DNA of 33,059 nucleotides, from positions 1-33,059 of the forward strand of contig JAHBVI010000077.1 in the NCBI GenBank assembly GCA_019637635.1, read 5' to 3'. How positions within the stretch are numbered: the first letter of the stretch is position 1; each line of letters begins with the position of its first letter. Position numbers and translations under genes: made by a program. A model generated the notes under the pieces. It searched no databases. It was not told the DNA's origin and was given only the letters and a program-made list of their open reading frames with translations. Below, in pieces: positions 15,497 to 22,781 of this stretch. This stretch comes from Anaerolineae bacterium. Lineage in GTDB: Bacteria > Chloroflexota > Anaerolineae > Promineifilales > Promineifilaceae.

Positions 15497-16471
15497 TTAC
15501 ATTCCCGTCCGCCCCGCTTCCAGCAGCGCCATATCTGCCTCTACCATCATCTGCACCAGTTGGGGAAAGCTCACATCTGGCTCCCAGCCGAGCTTTTGCC
15601 CCGCTTTGGTCGGGTCGCCCACCAACAGGTCAACTTCGGCCGGCCTCATAAAACGTGGGTCTTGTACCACATAGTCGTGCCAGTCCAGGTCTACGCAGCC
15701 AAACGCCTGCACCAGGAACTCTTCCACCGAATGGGTTTCGCCGGTAGCCACCACGTAATCATCGGGCGACTCCTGCTGCAACATCAGCCACATGGCTTTC
15801 ACGTAGTCCCCGGCAAAACCCCAATCCCGCCGCGCATCCAGATTGCCCAGCCGCAGTTCCTTCGCCAGCCCCAGTTTAATTTGGGCCACGTGATAGGTGA
15901 TTTTGCGCGTCACAAATTCCAGGCCGCGCCGGGGTGATTCGTGGTTGAACAAGATGCCGGACGAAGCGTGCATATCGTAACTTTCGCGGTAATTGACGGT
16001 GATCCAATGGCCGTAAACTTTGGCTACACCATACGGGCTGCGGGGGTAAAAGGGGGTGGTTTCCCGCTGTGGCACTTCCACTACCTTGCCGAACATTTCG
16101 CTGGAACTGGCCTGGTAAAAACGAATGTTGGGGTTTACAAAACGGATAGCATCCAGCAGCCGGGTGACGCCTAAGGCCGTCACGTCGCCGGTAAAAACGG
16201 GCTGGTTCCACGACGTTTGCACAAAGGATTGCGCCGCCAGATTGTAAACCTCCTCCGGTTTGTGTTCTTCTAAAATGTGGATGAGCGATACCTGGTCGCC
16301 CAGGTCGCCGGGCACGAGGGTGATTTTGTCCTGGATGTGTTCCAGGCGGTGAAAGTTGAGCGTGCTGGTACGCCGCACCATACCGATGACGGTGTACCCC
16401 TTACTCAACAAAAACTCGGCCAGATACGAACCATCCTGGCCGGTGATGCCGGTAATTAAAGCAGTTGGCAT
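15497..16471 (-). CDS. gmd: GDP-mannose 4,6-dehydratase
   Basis: A 324-residue extended short-chain dehydrogenase that converts GDP-D-mannose to GDP-4-keto-6-deoxymannose, the entry to GDP-fucose, GDP-rhamnose and GDP-perosamine. The NAD(P) loop is GITGQDGSYLAEFL (8-21), followed by the typical MVRRTST. YNLAAQSFVQTSW, YQASSSEMFG, SPYGVAKVYGH (Tyr-x3-Lys) and FNHESPRRG are diagnostic of Gmd. A good ribosome site (AAGAAGGA) precedes the ATG. No reductase (RmD or Fcl type) can be named, but the SDR at 17975-18976 is a candidate. The gene is free of ACGGCCGT, unlike most neighbours. Confidence 0.95.
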   Translation of the reverse strand: MPTALITGITGQDGSYLAEFLLSKGYTVIGMVRRTSTLNFHRLEHIQDKITLVPGDLGDQVSLIHILEEHKPEEVYNLAAQSFVQTSWNQPVFTGDVTALGVTRLLDAIRFVNPNIRFYQASSSEMFGKVVEVPQRETTPFYPRSPYGVAKVYGHWITVNYRESYDMHASSGILFNHESPRRGLEFVTRKITYHVAQIKLGLAKELRLGNLDARRDWGFAGDYVKAMWLMLQQESPDDYVVATGETHSVEEFLVQAFGCVDLDWHDYVVQDPRFMRPAEVDLLVGDPTKAGQKLGWEPDVSFPQLVQMMVEADMALLEAGRTGM

Positions 16472-16547
16472 ATGGATTTCCTTCTTTGTTAATGGTTTGT
16501 TTGGGGATTATAGCGTAGGTGATGGGTAGCCGGTAATCGTTTATTGG

Positions 16548-16862
16548 TCACAGTCCCAGCCACAGTCGCAGAGAATCATCAATTAAAGTAAGCTGTGGTT
16601 GAGTCAATGCGCCTAATTTTCTGATGAGCTTGGGGTATGGAATGGTAATGATATTTTGTGCATCAAAGGCGCCGGCGCGCAAGAATTTGACCGGAATAAC
16701 GACTTCAAATCGGGAGCCTCTGACGCTGGTTGTATGCGGGACTAATGTTACTAAAGCCCGATCCTCATCCTGAACGGGAATGCTGCAAACGAGACACGGC
16801 CGTACCTTTGCCGTCATACCTAAATCAACGAGCCATACTTCACCACGTCTGGGCAAGGCCAT
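16548..16862 (-). CDS. MazF/PemK-family toxin (type II toxin-antitoxin)
   Basis: A 104-residue protein with the PemK/MazF start RRGEVWLVDLGMTAKVRPCLVCS, then LVTLVPHTTSVRGSRFEV and AQNIITIPYPKLIRKLGALT. This is the fold of sequence-specific mRNA interferases (the Arg in VRP and the Thr/Ser strand lie near the active site). It overlaps the upstream small gene by 23 bases, the usual antitoxin-then-toxin order. Expected to cleave RNA when the antitoxin is lost. Interrupts an otherwise glycan-related run. Confidence 0.87.
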   Translation of the reverse strand: MALPRRGEVWLVDLGMTAKVRPCLVCSIPVQDEDRALVTLVPHTTSVRGSRFEVVIPVKFLRAGAFDAQNIITIPYPKLIRKLGALTQPQLTLIDDSLRLWLGL

Positions 16863-17046
16863 CGGCTACTTCCTGTTGGTCGAGTTCCAAGAAAACAGCT
16901 TCCGCGCTTAACAAAAGTTCCTCATCAGAGAGCGCCGCGTAGTCCAGGTCAGATATGCGCCGCAATACCTCAAAGGCAAACTGCTTCTTTTCTCTCTCGC
17001 TCAATCGCTCAAATGAATCAATGAGAAACTCTACAGCCAGTGTCAT
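16840..17046 (-). CDS. Putative antitoxin of the MazF-type pair
   Basis: A 68-residue acidic, helical protein (FLIDSFERLSEREKKQFAFEVLRRI, then a Leu/Glu-rich tail). It precedes and overlaps the MazF-like gene by 23 bases, which is the main reason to call it the antitoxin. It is not a recognisable MazE, RHH or AbrB protein; the N-terminal half may bind DNA and the acidic tail the toxin. Confidence 0.7.
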   Translation of the reverse strand: MTLAVEFLIDSFERLSEREKKQFAFEVLRRISDLDYAALSDEELLLSAEAVFLELDQQEVADGLAQTW

Positions 17047-17140
17047 AGTTTGGCCTCATTTATCTTCCGTACAACTATACATGGTTTCCCAAGCCGTTGA
17101 AATTATAACACACCGCAGAATGACAAAAGCATCCTTCCCA

Positions 17141-17920
17141 TTATGCCCTACGACCCATAAACGCATAAATGATGTGTGATTTCTGGCGGCGCACGGCCGT
17201 TGGCAGCCACCGTTCCAATCGCGCAAAATAGCCTAAGCCCCACATCACCAGCGCCTCAAACGCGCCACTTTCGGCCTGGGCGCGCTGTTCGGCGCTGCGG
17301 CTGACACCGGTGGGGAAGGGGGGCATGTCTATGTAGCCTGACCAGGTGACACGGTGATCAGGTGACAGGGTGAGAAGTTCTGATAAGCTCAGGGTGGACA
17401 GGCCGCTGTGGGCGGCGTGGTCGGGGTTGGCGGCGTTGGGGCAGAAAAGGGCAACGGCCGTGGCCATTTCCTGTTGTCTCTGCACATAAGTTAGCTGCTC
17501 CGCCGCCGCCAAACGCTGGATGACCTCGTTAGAAATTGCCAGATCAAACGGGCCGGTCACTTCGGCCATTTCCGCCATGTTTTGCACGAGACACAGGTCA
17601 ACGGACACGGCCGTCAGCCACCCCATTTGTTGCGCTTTTTGCCACGATTCGCGGAACTTCTCCAGAAAGGCCGGGCGGTCGTCGGCGACAACGGCCGTAG
17701 CCCCCAACTCCTCCGCCAGCAGCAGATAATCCAGGCTGGAACCATACTTTTCCGGCAGCCCGGCCACGAGCAGCCGTTTGACCGGGGGGATGGTGGGCAG
17801 CCACGGCCGTAACACCAGCCGCTTGGCAAAGTATTCATACGCCGTGCCCACTCCTTCACCCTCGGCCAGCGCCAGGGTGTAGAGGGATTTGATAGATTGT
17901 TTCTGTATGATATTTTGCAT
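17141..17920 (-). CDS. SAM-dependent methyltransferase-like protein
   Basis: I use the ATG at 17918-17920 (MQNIIQKQSIKSLY), because the frame upstream is translated heptad repeat (LQSPISNLQS). The 259-residue protein has a Rossmann-like core: KRLLVAGLPEKYGSSLDYLLLAEELGATAVVADDRP, then a motif IV-like GPFDLAISNEVIQRL. The motif I Gly pattern is weak, so activity is uncertain. Residues from about 185 to 205 (LSTLSLSELLTLSPDHRVTW) are partly encoded by an in-frame octad repeat (17345-17376). Its role is unknown; neighbours are an SDR epimerase and the toxin-antitoxin pair. Confidence 0.65.
   Translation of the reverse strand: MQNIIQKQSIKSLYTLALAEGEGVGTAYEYFAKRLVLRPWLPTIPPVKRLLVAGLPEKYGSSLDYLLLAEELGATAVVADDRPAFLEKFRESWQKAQQMGWLTAVSVDLCLVQNMAEMAEVTGPFDLAISNEVIQRLAAAEQLTYVQRQQEMATAVALFCPNAANPDHAAHSGLSTLSLSELLTLSPDHRVTWSGYIDMPPFPTGVSRSAEQRAQAESGAFEALVMWGLGYFARLERWLPTAVRRQKSHIIYAFMGRRA
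17345..17376. repeat. GGTGACAC octad repeat inside a coding region
   Basis: Four near copies (GGTGACAC, GGTGATCA, GGTGACAG, GGTGAGAA) lie in frame in the methyltransferase-like gene; on the coding strand they encode a Leu-Thr-Leu-Ser-Pro-type stretch. Confidence 0.75.
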
Positions 17921-17930
17921 TTTTTTCGAC

Positions 17931-17999
17931 AGAGATTGGAGATTGGAGATTGGAGATTGAAGGTTACCCAATCTCTAATCTCCAATCTCCAATCTCTCC
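17931..17999. repeat. Largest GGAGATT heptad inverted repeat
   Basis: Four GAGATTG heptads (17931-17960) face four CAATCTC/CTAATCT heptads (17969-17999) around a 9-base loop. The stop codon of the SDR gene (17975) and possible alternative starts of the methyltransferase-like gene lie inside it. Confidence 0.9.
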
Positions 18000-18976
18000 A
18001 ACAAACCCTGTTCCTGATACCACGCCACCGTCAGCGCCACCCCGGTTGCCAGATCAAAGTGAGGGGTATAGCCCAATTCCCGGTGCGCTTTTTGCCAGCT
18101 AAAGGAGCGGTTATCGCTGAAAAAGGCGACGCCATCCCGACTGAGGGGTGGCGTGAACTTGAACAGCGCGCCGCCGATTTCCAGAGCGGTAGCCCCGGCC
18201 ATAGCTAACCAGCGGGGTAAATTGCGTGTAGGTGGCGGAACGCCCACGGCCGTAGCAATCGTATCCGCCAACTCCCGAAACGTGACCGGTTTTGGCCCGC
18301 CGATGTGGTAAATCTGGCCGCGCTGCCCTTGTTTCAGGCAGTGCAGCATCCCGTCTACGGCGTCGTCAATGTAGGTGGGGTGGCAGGTGGCACGGCCGTG
18401 ATCAATGGTGAAGAAACGGCCGTTTTGTATCGCCTGAAATAGCCCCAACACATGCAAATCTGTTGGCCCGTATATAAATTCTGGCCGGGTGATCACCACC
18501 GGTGTACCCTGCCGGGCAAAAATCTGGGCCACCATTTCCGCCGCCGCTTTGCTGCGTTCATAGGCATTAGAAGGGGCGTGAGGGGCGCTCTCGTCGGCCG
18601 GAGGGCCGCTGATTGGGCCTAAAACGCCGGGGCTGCTGACGTACAACACCTTGGGCGGGTTATCCAGCTTCTCAATTTCGCCCAGCACATTGCTGGTGCC
18701 GTTGACGTGCAGTTGGTGATAGGCTGATTCGGGTACACCGGCCCGCCCTAACATGCCGGCGGCATGGATGACCGCATCCACCCAGTCAAACATGCCCACC
18801 AGCGACTCGCGGACGGTGACATCCCCTTCCAACCAGGTGACATCCAACCCCTCCAGGCGAGTACGGTCGGCCGACGGCCGTACCAGCCCAAACAGTTCTG
18901 CCCCCTCAGCCGCCAATGCCCGCGCCAACGCGCTGCCCACAAAGCCGGTGATGCCGGTGATCAATACTTTGCTCAT
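17975..18976 (-). CDS. NAD(P)-dependent epimerase/dehydratase (extended SDR)
   Basis: A 333-residue extended SDR. The cofactor loop is GITGFVGSALARAL (about 7-20), followed by LVRPSADRTRL with a basic residue that may prefer NADP. AVIHAAG, LYVSSPGVLG and the catalytic YERSK (Tyr-x3-Lys) are intact, as is ITRPEFIYGP. It could reduce or epimerise a nucleotide sugar, possibly acting after Gmd, but it is equally like generic 3-beta-HSD-type SDRs, so the substrate is open. The C-terminal residues LERLEIGD are encoded by the heptad repeat, showing that the stop has shifted into the repeat. Confidence 0.85.
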   Translation of the reverse strand: MSKVLITGITGFVGSALARALAAEGAELFGLVRPSADRTRLEGLDVTWLEGDVTVRESLVGMFDWVDAVIHAAGMLGRAGVPESAYHQLHVNGTSNVLGEIEKLDNPPKVLYVSSPGVLGPISGPPADESAPHAPSNAYERSKAAAEMVAQIFARQGTPVVITRPEFIYGPTDLHVLGLFQAIQNGRFFTIDHGRATCHPTYIDDAVDGMLHCLKQGQRGQIYHIGGPKPVTFRELADTIATAVGVPPPTRNLPRWLAMAGATALEIGGALFKFTPPLSRDGVAFFSDNRSFSWQKAHRELGYTPHFDLATGVALTVAWYQEQGLLERLEIGD

Positions 18977-18987
18977 AGTCTTAAACT

Positions 18988-19042
18988 CGTGATACGTGAT
19001 GCATGATGCATGAAAGAGCGGTCACGCATCACGCATCACGAA
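18988..19042. repeat. CGTGATG/TCACGCA heptad inverted repeat
   Basis: Heptads CGTGATA, CGTGATG, CATGATG and CATGAAA face TCACGCA, TCACGCA and TCACGAA. The stop codon of the citrate synthase-like gene (19022) lies inside the right arm, so its last residues (VMRDA) are repeat-encoded. Confidence 0.87.
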
Positions 19043-20266
19043 TAACGGCCCCACATACCGGGCGCGGGGCCGGATCATCTGGTCTTGTTCCACTTGCTCC
19101 AGGGCGTGGCCCAGCCAGCCGGCGGTGCGGCCGAGGGCAAAGAGCGCCAGCGGCGCGCCCGGCGGCAGATTGGCTGCCCAGGCCAGAGCCACCAGGGCAA
19201 AATCAATGTTCGGGTGGCGGTTGACGGCCGTCACCATCTCCACCATCACCTGCTGCGCCAACTGCCAGCCGGGGGTTGCCGGGTAAGCCGCCGCCACTTT
19301 TGCCAGCAGCGCCCGTCCACGCGGGTCGCCATCCGGGTAGAGGGGATGGCCGAAACCGGGAATCGGTTCGCCGCGGCGCAGCCGGGCGCTAATGGCGGCC
19401 CGTGCGTTGTCTGGCGCGCCCACCTCGCGCAAAAAGGCGTCCACCCGTTCTGTTGCGCCGCCGTGCAGTGTGCCTTGCAGCGCGGCCAGCCCGGCCAGCA
19501 CCACCGCATACGGCGTGGCCCGCGCCGAGGCCACCACCCGCGCCGCAAAGGCGGAGACATTCAATTCATGGTCGGCGCAGTAAATGAGGGCGGATTCCAG
19601 CAACGGCATGAGCGTTGTATCTTCCGGCGACCAGGCTTGTTGCAAGGCGTCGGCGATGGAACCGGAGACGGGTTGGCCGGCGACGGCCGTCGCCAGCAGC
19701 AGCAAAATGCGTTGCCCGGTCTGGTACACGGCCGTACTCTGCCAATCATACGCCGCCAGATCATGAGCCATCGCCAGGGGCAGCACCGTTTGCAGCCGCT
19801 CCATCAGCGCCAGTTGGTGGATGTGCGGCCAGAGCGGGGCGATGGGCGCCCACTGCGGGCCGATGTCGGCGGTGAACTGCGCTCCGCTGGTTAGCTCTTG
19901 CCGCCAGAGCAGGTTGGCTACGTCGGCAAAGGTGTGCATGTCTGGCAGGGTGAGGGCGTCGTGCCCACGATAGGTGAGACGGCCGTTGTCAATGAGCGTG
20001 ATGGCCGATTCTAACACGGGTGTGCCCCAATGTAACGCGGTTTGTACGGCCGTCTTGACGGCCGTTTCCGCCGCCGCTTCGGGGCGCTGGCGCATCTCCT
20101 TGCGCGTTTTCAGCGCGGCCACATCTTCGGCGCGGTAGCGCCGGGCGCGGCTGGCCCCCTCACCCACTTCTGAGCGAATCAGTCCCCGGCTGACGTAGGC
20201 GTACAGCGTGGGCAGGCTAATGCCCAATTCAGCGGCGGCTTGTTTGGCGGAAAGGTAGGTGTTCAT
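19022..20266 (-). CDS. Citrate synthase-family protein with N-terminal helix-turn-helix
   Basis: A 414-residue fusion. Residues about 1-60 are a MerR/excisionase-like DNA-binding domain (YLSAKQAAAELGISLPTLYAYVSRGLI...RRYRAEDVAAL). The rest is a short citrate synthase: NGRLTYRGHDA, the first active-site His in YCADHELNVSAFAARV, GTLHGGATE, GFGHPLYPDGDPR, and the Asp in HPNIDFALVAL. Both His and the Asp are present, so it may be active. HTH-citrate synthase fusions are known in several phyla but their role is not settled; it could sense or respond to citrate or acyl-CoA. The start codon lies in a TCATTGG heptad repeat. A stand-alone citrate synthase is encoded 2.5 kb away. Confidence 0.9.
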   Translation of the reverse strand: MNTYLSAKQAAAELGISLPTLYAYVSRGLIRSEVGEGASRARRYRAEDVAALKTRKEMRQRPEAAAETAVKTAVQTALHWGTPVLESAITLIDNGRLTYRGHDALTLPDMHTFADVANLLWRQELTSGAQFTADIGPQWAPIAPLWPHIHQLALMERLQTVLPLAMAHDLAAYDWQSTAVYQTGQRILLLLATAVAGQPVSGSIADALQQAWSPEDTTLMPLLESALIYCADHELNVSAFAARVVASARATPYAVVLAGLAALQGTLHGGATERVDAFLREVGAPDNARAAISARLRRGEPIPGFGHPLYPDGDPRGRALLAKVAAAYPATPGWQLAQQVMVEMVTAVNRHPNIDFALVALAWAANLPPGAPLALFALGRTAGWLGHALEQVEQDQMIRPRARYVGPLFVMRDA

Positions 20267-20290
20267 TGGTCATTGGCCATTGGTCATTGG
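20263..20290. repeat. Four TCATTGG heptads over the start of the HTH-citrate synthase
   Basis: TCATTGG, TCATTGG, CCATTGG and TCATTGG are exactly contiguous. The ATG of the minus-strand gene (20264-20266) is in the first heptad, so the repeat forms its 5' untranslated region. Confidence 0.9.
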
Positions 20291-20303
20291 GAGATTAGCC
20301 TTA

Positions 20304-20498
20304 GGGTGTGTTTCAAATGAGTTTAGCGTTTGCCCGAACCGCCCGATGATAAATCATCGGGCTACAAAACAACGCCCGGTCAACCGGGCTGAACCGGTCA
20401 GTCAGGCGCGTCAGCCGGATTTATCCGGCGTCAGTGACTAGCCTGGTCATTTATGACCGGGCGATCCAGTCAGTGTTCAACTGAAATGAAACACACCC
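20304..20498. mobile_element. MITE-like element (195 bp) packed with four hairpins
   Basis: The ends, GGGTGTGTTTCA (20304-20315) and its exact reverse complement (20487-20498), are flanked by TTA on both sides (20301-20303 and 20499-20501). This fits an IS5-family-like TIR with a 3-bp TNA duplication. Inside are four hairpins: GCCCGATGAT/ATCATCGGGC (20341-20362), GCCCGGT/ACCGGGC (20374-20389), GCCGGAT/ATCCGGC (20414-20429) and GGTCAT/ATGACC (20445-20458). No coding capacity. Similar layout to the element at 4498-4636, with different ends. Confidence 0.72.
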
Positions 20499-20502
20499 TT
20501 AG

Positions 20503-20534
20503 CCTCATCACCTCATCATCCCATCACCTCATCA
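20503..20534. repeat. CCTCATCA octad repeat
   Basis: Three CCTCATCA units and one TCCCATCA unit. The stop codon of the MutS-like gene (20516) lies within, so its last residues (VGDEVMG) are repeat-encoded. Confidence 0.85.
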
Positions 20535-22357
20535 CCCACCGGCAGTCCGGCCAACTGCATAATCTTCAGGGCGTTGGTGGTGGGGCAGGGGCCGGGGTGG
20601 AGGGTGTAGTCGAAGACCATACGGCCGTCGGCCACGTCATCGCGGAAGTGGTAGTTGTGGATACGGCCGTTTTCTTCGGCCAGATGTACCAGTTCCAGGT
20701 CATGGGTGGCAATGAGACCCAGGCCGCTGCTTTCGGCCAGGGCGCGGATATAGGCGCGGCTGCCGATCAGCCGTTCCCGGTTGTTGGTGCCCCGGAAAAT
20801 TTCGTCAATCAGGAAAAATAACGGCCGTGCCTCATCCACCGGCAGCGCGGCCAATAATTGTTGCAGCCGCCGCACTTCGGCGTAAAAGAAGGAGAAGCCG
20901 TCGGTGAGGGAGTCGGCCACGCGGATGGAGGCAAAGAGGCGGAAGAGGGAAGTCTGCATTTCCGCTGCCAGCACCGGGCCACCGGCATAGGCCAGCGCCA
21001 GATTGACGCCGATGGTGCGCAAGAAGGTACTCTTGCCGGCCATGTTGGAACCGGTGATGATGTAAACCGTGCCTGGTTCGCTGATGGTTACGTCATTGCA
21101 CACCCGCGTTGGCGGCGACACCAACGGATGCCCCATCTGCCGTGCCGAAAAGTGACTGCCCCTTTCCACAATGGTGGGAAAGGTGGCCGTATCCGGGTTC
21201 AGCCAGGCAAACGCGGCTAGACTGTTGAGCGCTTCCAATTCATACCACACGTCCAACCATAGGAGCAGCCGCTGCGCCAACTCCTGGCGGCAGCGGGCAA
21301 TCTGGTACGCAAAAAAGAGATTCCAGGGCACAAACACGTTGAGAATGAAACCTAATATCGGATTCTGGACCGCGCCTGCCCCGGCAGAAAGCCGACTCAC
21401 GCGCCGGATATAGGTTGACGGCCGTGCCGCTTCGTCTTGAAATGGGGCACAAAGGGCTTGCAAATGGGGGCTACGGCCGTAATGATTCCTTTCTAAAAAG
21501 CCAAAAACCACCTGGGCCGTTTCCAGAGCATCTTGCAAAGTCAGCGTATCGCGCAGCAGCGCCCCGGTCTGGCGAAAACCCCACAGCAGGTAAAGGCCCA
21601 GGTAAAGCGGCCAGGTAATGAGCGAAAGGTCGGGTAATCCTGCTGCCGGAAAGAGGAAACCGGCGACGATATTCAAAACGGCTAAAGCTGACAAGACCAG
21701 CAGCGGTCGGCGATACTGACTGGGGGGCGTCGTTTGTGCCAGCCAGTTGGTGAGCGCCTGTCCGGAGAAACGGCCGTCGCCGCTCACCAACATGGCCTGT
21801 AATACCAGCCGGTCCCGGAAACGAACCTGGGGGATTAACTCGGCGACCAATGCCTGCCGTTGGGCGATAATGGCCGGGTCGGGGTTGGTTTCCAGCAACC
21901 AGTCACGCAGTCGCTCGCTGCCTTGTTGGCTCACGGTCGTGTCCAACAACTGATGCAGCGACCGCGCCCCGACCAGGTCAAGGTCAATGGCAAAGGGGTG
22001 TTCCAACCGTTCCGGGGCGGGCAGGGGTGGGGGCAGGGTGTCCCAATCCAATGCCAGACGGGCCAGGTGGGTTTGTTTGATCTGGTGGTAGAGGTGGAGG
22101 CGGGTCACGGCCGTGTCCACCCGCCGGTGCCAGATAACCAGCGCCACAAACGGGACAAAGGCGACGGCCGTGACCGGCAGCCAGGCCATCGCTCCCCACT
22201 CAAAAAAGGTGATCCCACTGATGACCGCCGCCAGTACAAATGCCAGTAACCGGAAATGAATGATCTGGCTGGCCTGCGCCTGTTTTGTTTTGTGCGTTGC
22301 CGCCAGACGCCGCGCCTGGTTTTCTAACGCTCGTTTCCTCTTTGCTGTCTTTGCCAC
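20516..22357 (-). CDS. Membrane-anchored MutS-like ATPase
   Basis: A 613-residue protein with a GTG start preceded by AAAGGTG. After a basic N-terminus it has two membrane segments (about 33-75), then MutS domain III/lever-like helices interrupted by a second hydrophobic pair (LSALAVLNIVAGFLF, ITWPLYLGLYLLWGF, about 215-255). The C-terminal MutS domain V has Walker A TGSNMAGKST (near 435) and Walker B PLFFLIDEIFRGTNNRER with the MutS-specific linker. The mismatch-recognition domain I (Phe-x-Glu) is absent, as is the MutS2 Smr nuclease. This matches the group of ~600-residue membrane MutS homologues whose function is unknown. Its first residues VAKTAKRKR are encoded by a GCAAAGxx octad repeat. 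Confidence 0.88.
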   Translation of the reverse strand: MAKTAKRKRALENQARRLAATHKTKQAQASQIIHFRLLAFVLAAVISGITFFEWGAMAWLPVTAVAFVPFVALVIWHRRVDTAVTRLHLYHQIKQTHLARLALDWDTLPPPLPAPERLEHPFAIDLDLVGARSLHQLLDTTVSQQGSERLRDWLLETNPDPAIIAQRQALVAELIPQVRFRDRLVLQAMLVSGDGRFSGQALTNWLAQTTPPSQYRRPLLVLSALAVLNIVAGFLFPAAGLPDLSLITWPLYLGLYLLWGFRQTGALLRDTLTLQDALETAQVVFGFLERNHYGRSPHLQALCAPFQDEAARPSTYIRRVSRLSAGAGAVQNPILGFILNVFVPWNLFFAYQIARCRQELAQRLLLWLDVWYELEALNSLAAFAWLNPDTATFPTIVERGSHFSARQMGHPLVSPPTRVCNDVTISEPGTVYIITGSNMAGKSTFLRTIGVNLALAYAGGPVLAAEMQTSLFRLFASIRVADSLTDGFSFFYAEVRRLQQLLAALPVDEARPLFFLIDEIFRGTNNRERLIGSRAYIRALAESSGLGLIATHDLELVHLAEENGRIHNYHFRDDVADGRMVFDYTLHPGPCPTTNALKIMQLAGLPVGDEVMG

Positions 22358-22373
22358 TTTGCACCTTTGCGTT
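22330..22373. repeat. GCAAAGxx octad repeat over the start of the MutS-like gene
   Basis: On the minus strand, units GCAAAGGT, GCAAAGTG, GCAAAGAC and then AGCAAAGA follow each other, containing both the Shine-Dalgarno-like AAAGGTG and the GTG start (22355-22357). Confidence 0.8.
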
Positions 22374-22458
22374 GAGATAGTTACCCTGATTGTAGCCCAT
22401 GATGTATTGATTGCAAAATCAACATTGACAATATAAAATCAACCTAATATCCTTCCGG

Positions 22459-22505
22459 TAGCTCGATTTGGAAAATCGAGCGGGGATTTTAGAAAATCGG
22501 TAGTG
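22459..22505. repeat. CGATTT hairpin element
   Basis: GCTCGATTT (22461-22469) pairs with AAATCGAGC (22473-22481) around GGA; GATTTTAGAAAATC (22485-22498) follows as a second small palindrome. Same family as 22742-22760 and 32038-32063. Confidence 0.75.
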
Positions 22506-22523
22506 TCTTTACTTATTCGCTAT

Positions 22524-22698
22524 GACTACAGCGGATGAAGAATTGAACGGATTCCTGTGAAAATAGGACGCGGATCCACGCGGATGACGCGGATAAAATG
22601 TTGTAAAAAGGCGTTCTATTTTCGTTCATGTGGGTGGGCTATCGCCCGTGAAGTCTCCTCTGGAAATATATCCGCTTATTCCTCCATCCGCTGTAGTC
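22524..22698. repeat. Inverted repeat around GCGGATGA-type repeats
   Basis: GACTACAGCGGATG (22524-22537) is the exact reverse complement of 22685-22698, and pairing continues imperfectly inward. Between are direct repeats of ACGCGGAT (about 22569-22602). No target duplication was found. With the hairpins on each side this accounts for most of the 424-bp gap 22358-22781; no gene is seen there. Confidence 0.65.
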
Positions 22699-22741
22699 TT
22701 TGGGGAGCGCCGATGATTTTGTGACACGCCGAAAATCGAGC

Positions 22742-22760
22742 GGCGATTTGGAAAATCGCC
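22742..22760. promoter_or_regulatory. GGCGATTT hairpin in the citrate synthase leader
   Basis: GGCGATTT (22742-22749) pairs with AAATCGCC (22753-22760), then CTACAAAGGAG. The hairpin ends 5 bases before the Shine-Dalgarno AAAGGAG (22765-22771) of the gene starting at 22782, so it could affect translation. Confidence 0.6.
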
Positions 22761-22781
22761 CTACAAAGGAGCATTTTTAAT

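Noticed and set aside
14189..16471. Complete GDP-fucose or GDP-rhamnose operon
   Set aside because: Only the phosphohexomutase and Gmd are recognisable; no GDP-mannose pyrophosphorylase and no diagnostic Fcl or RmD reductase is in the window.
16472..16547. Promoter for the toxin-antitoxin pair or gmd in the spacer
   Set aside because: No -35/-10 pair of acceptable spacing could be picked with confidence by eye.
22524..22698. A third MITE bounded by GACTACAGCGGATG
   Set aside because: The 14-bp inverted ends are perfect, but I found no target-site duplication, and the interior is a direct GCGGAT-type repeat, so I list it as an inverted repeat only.
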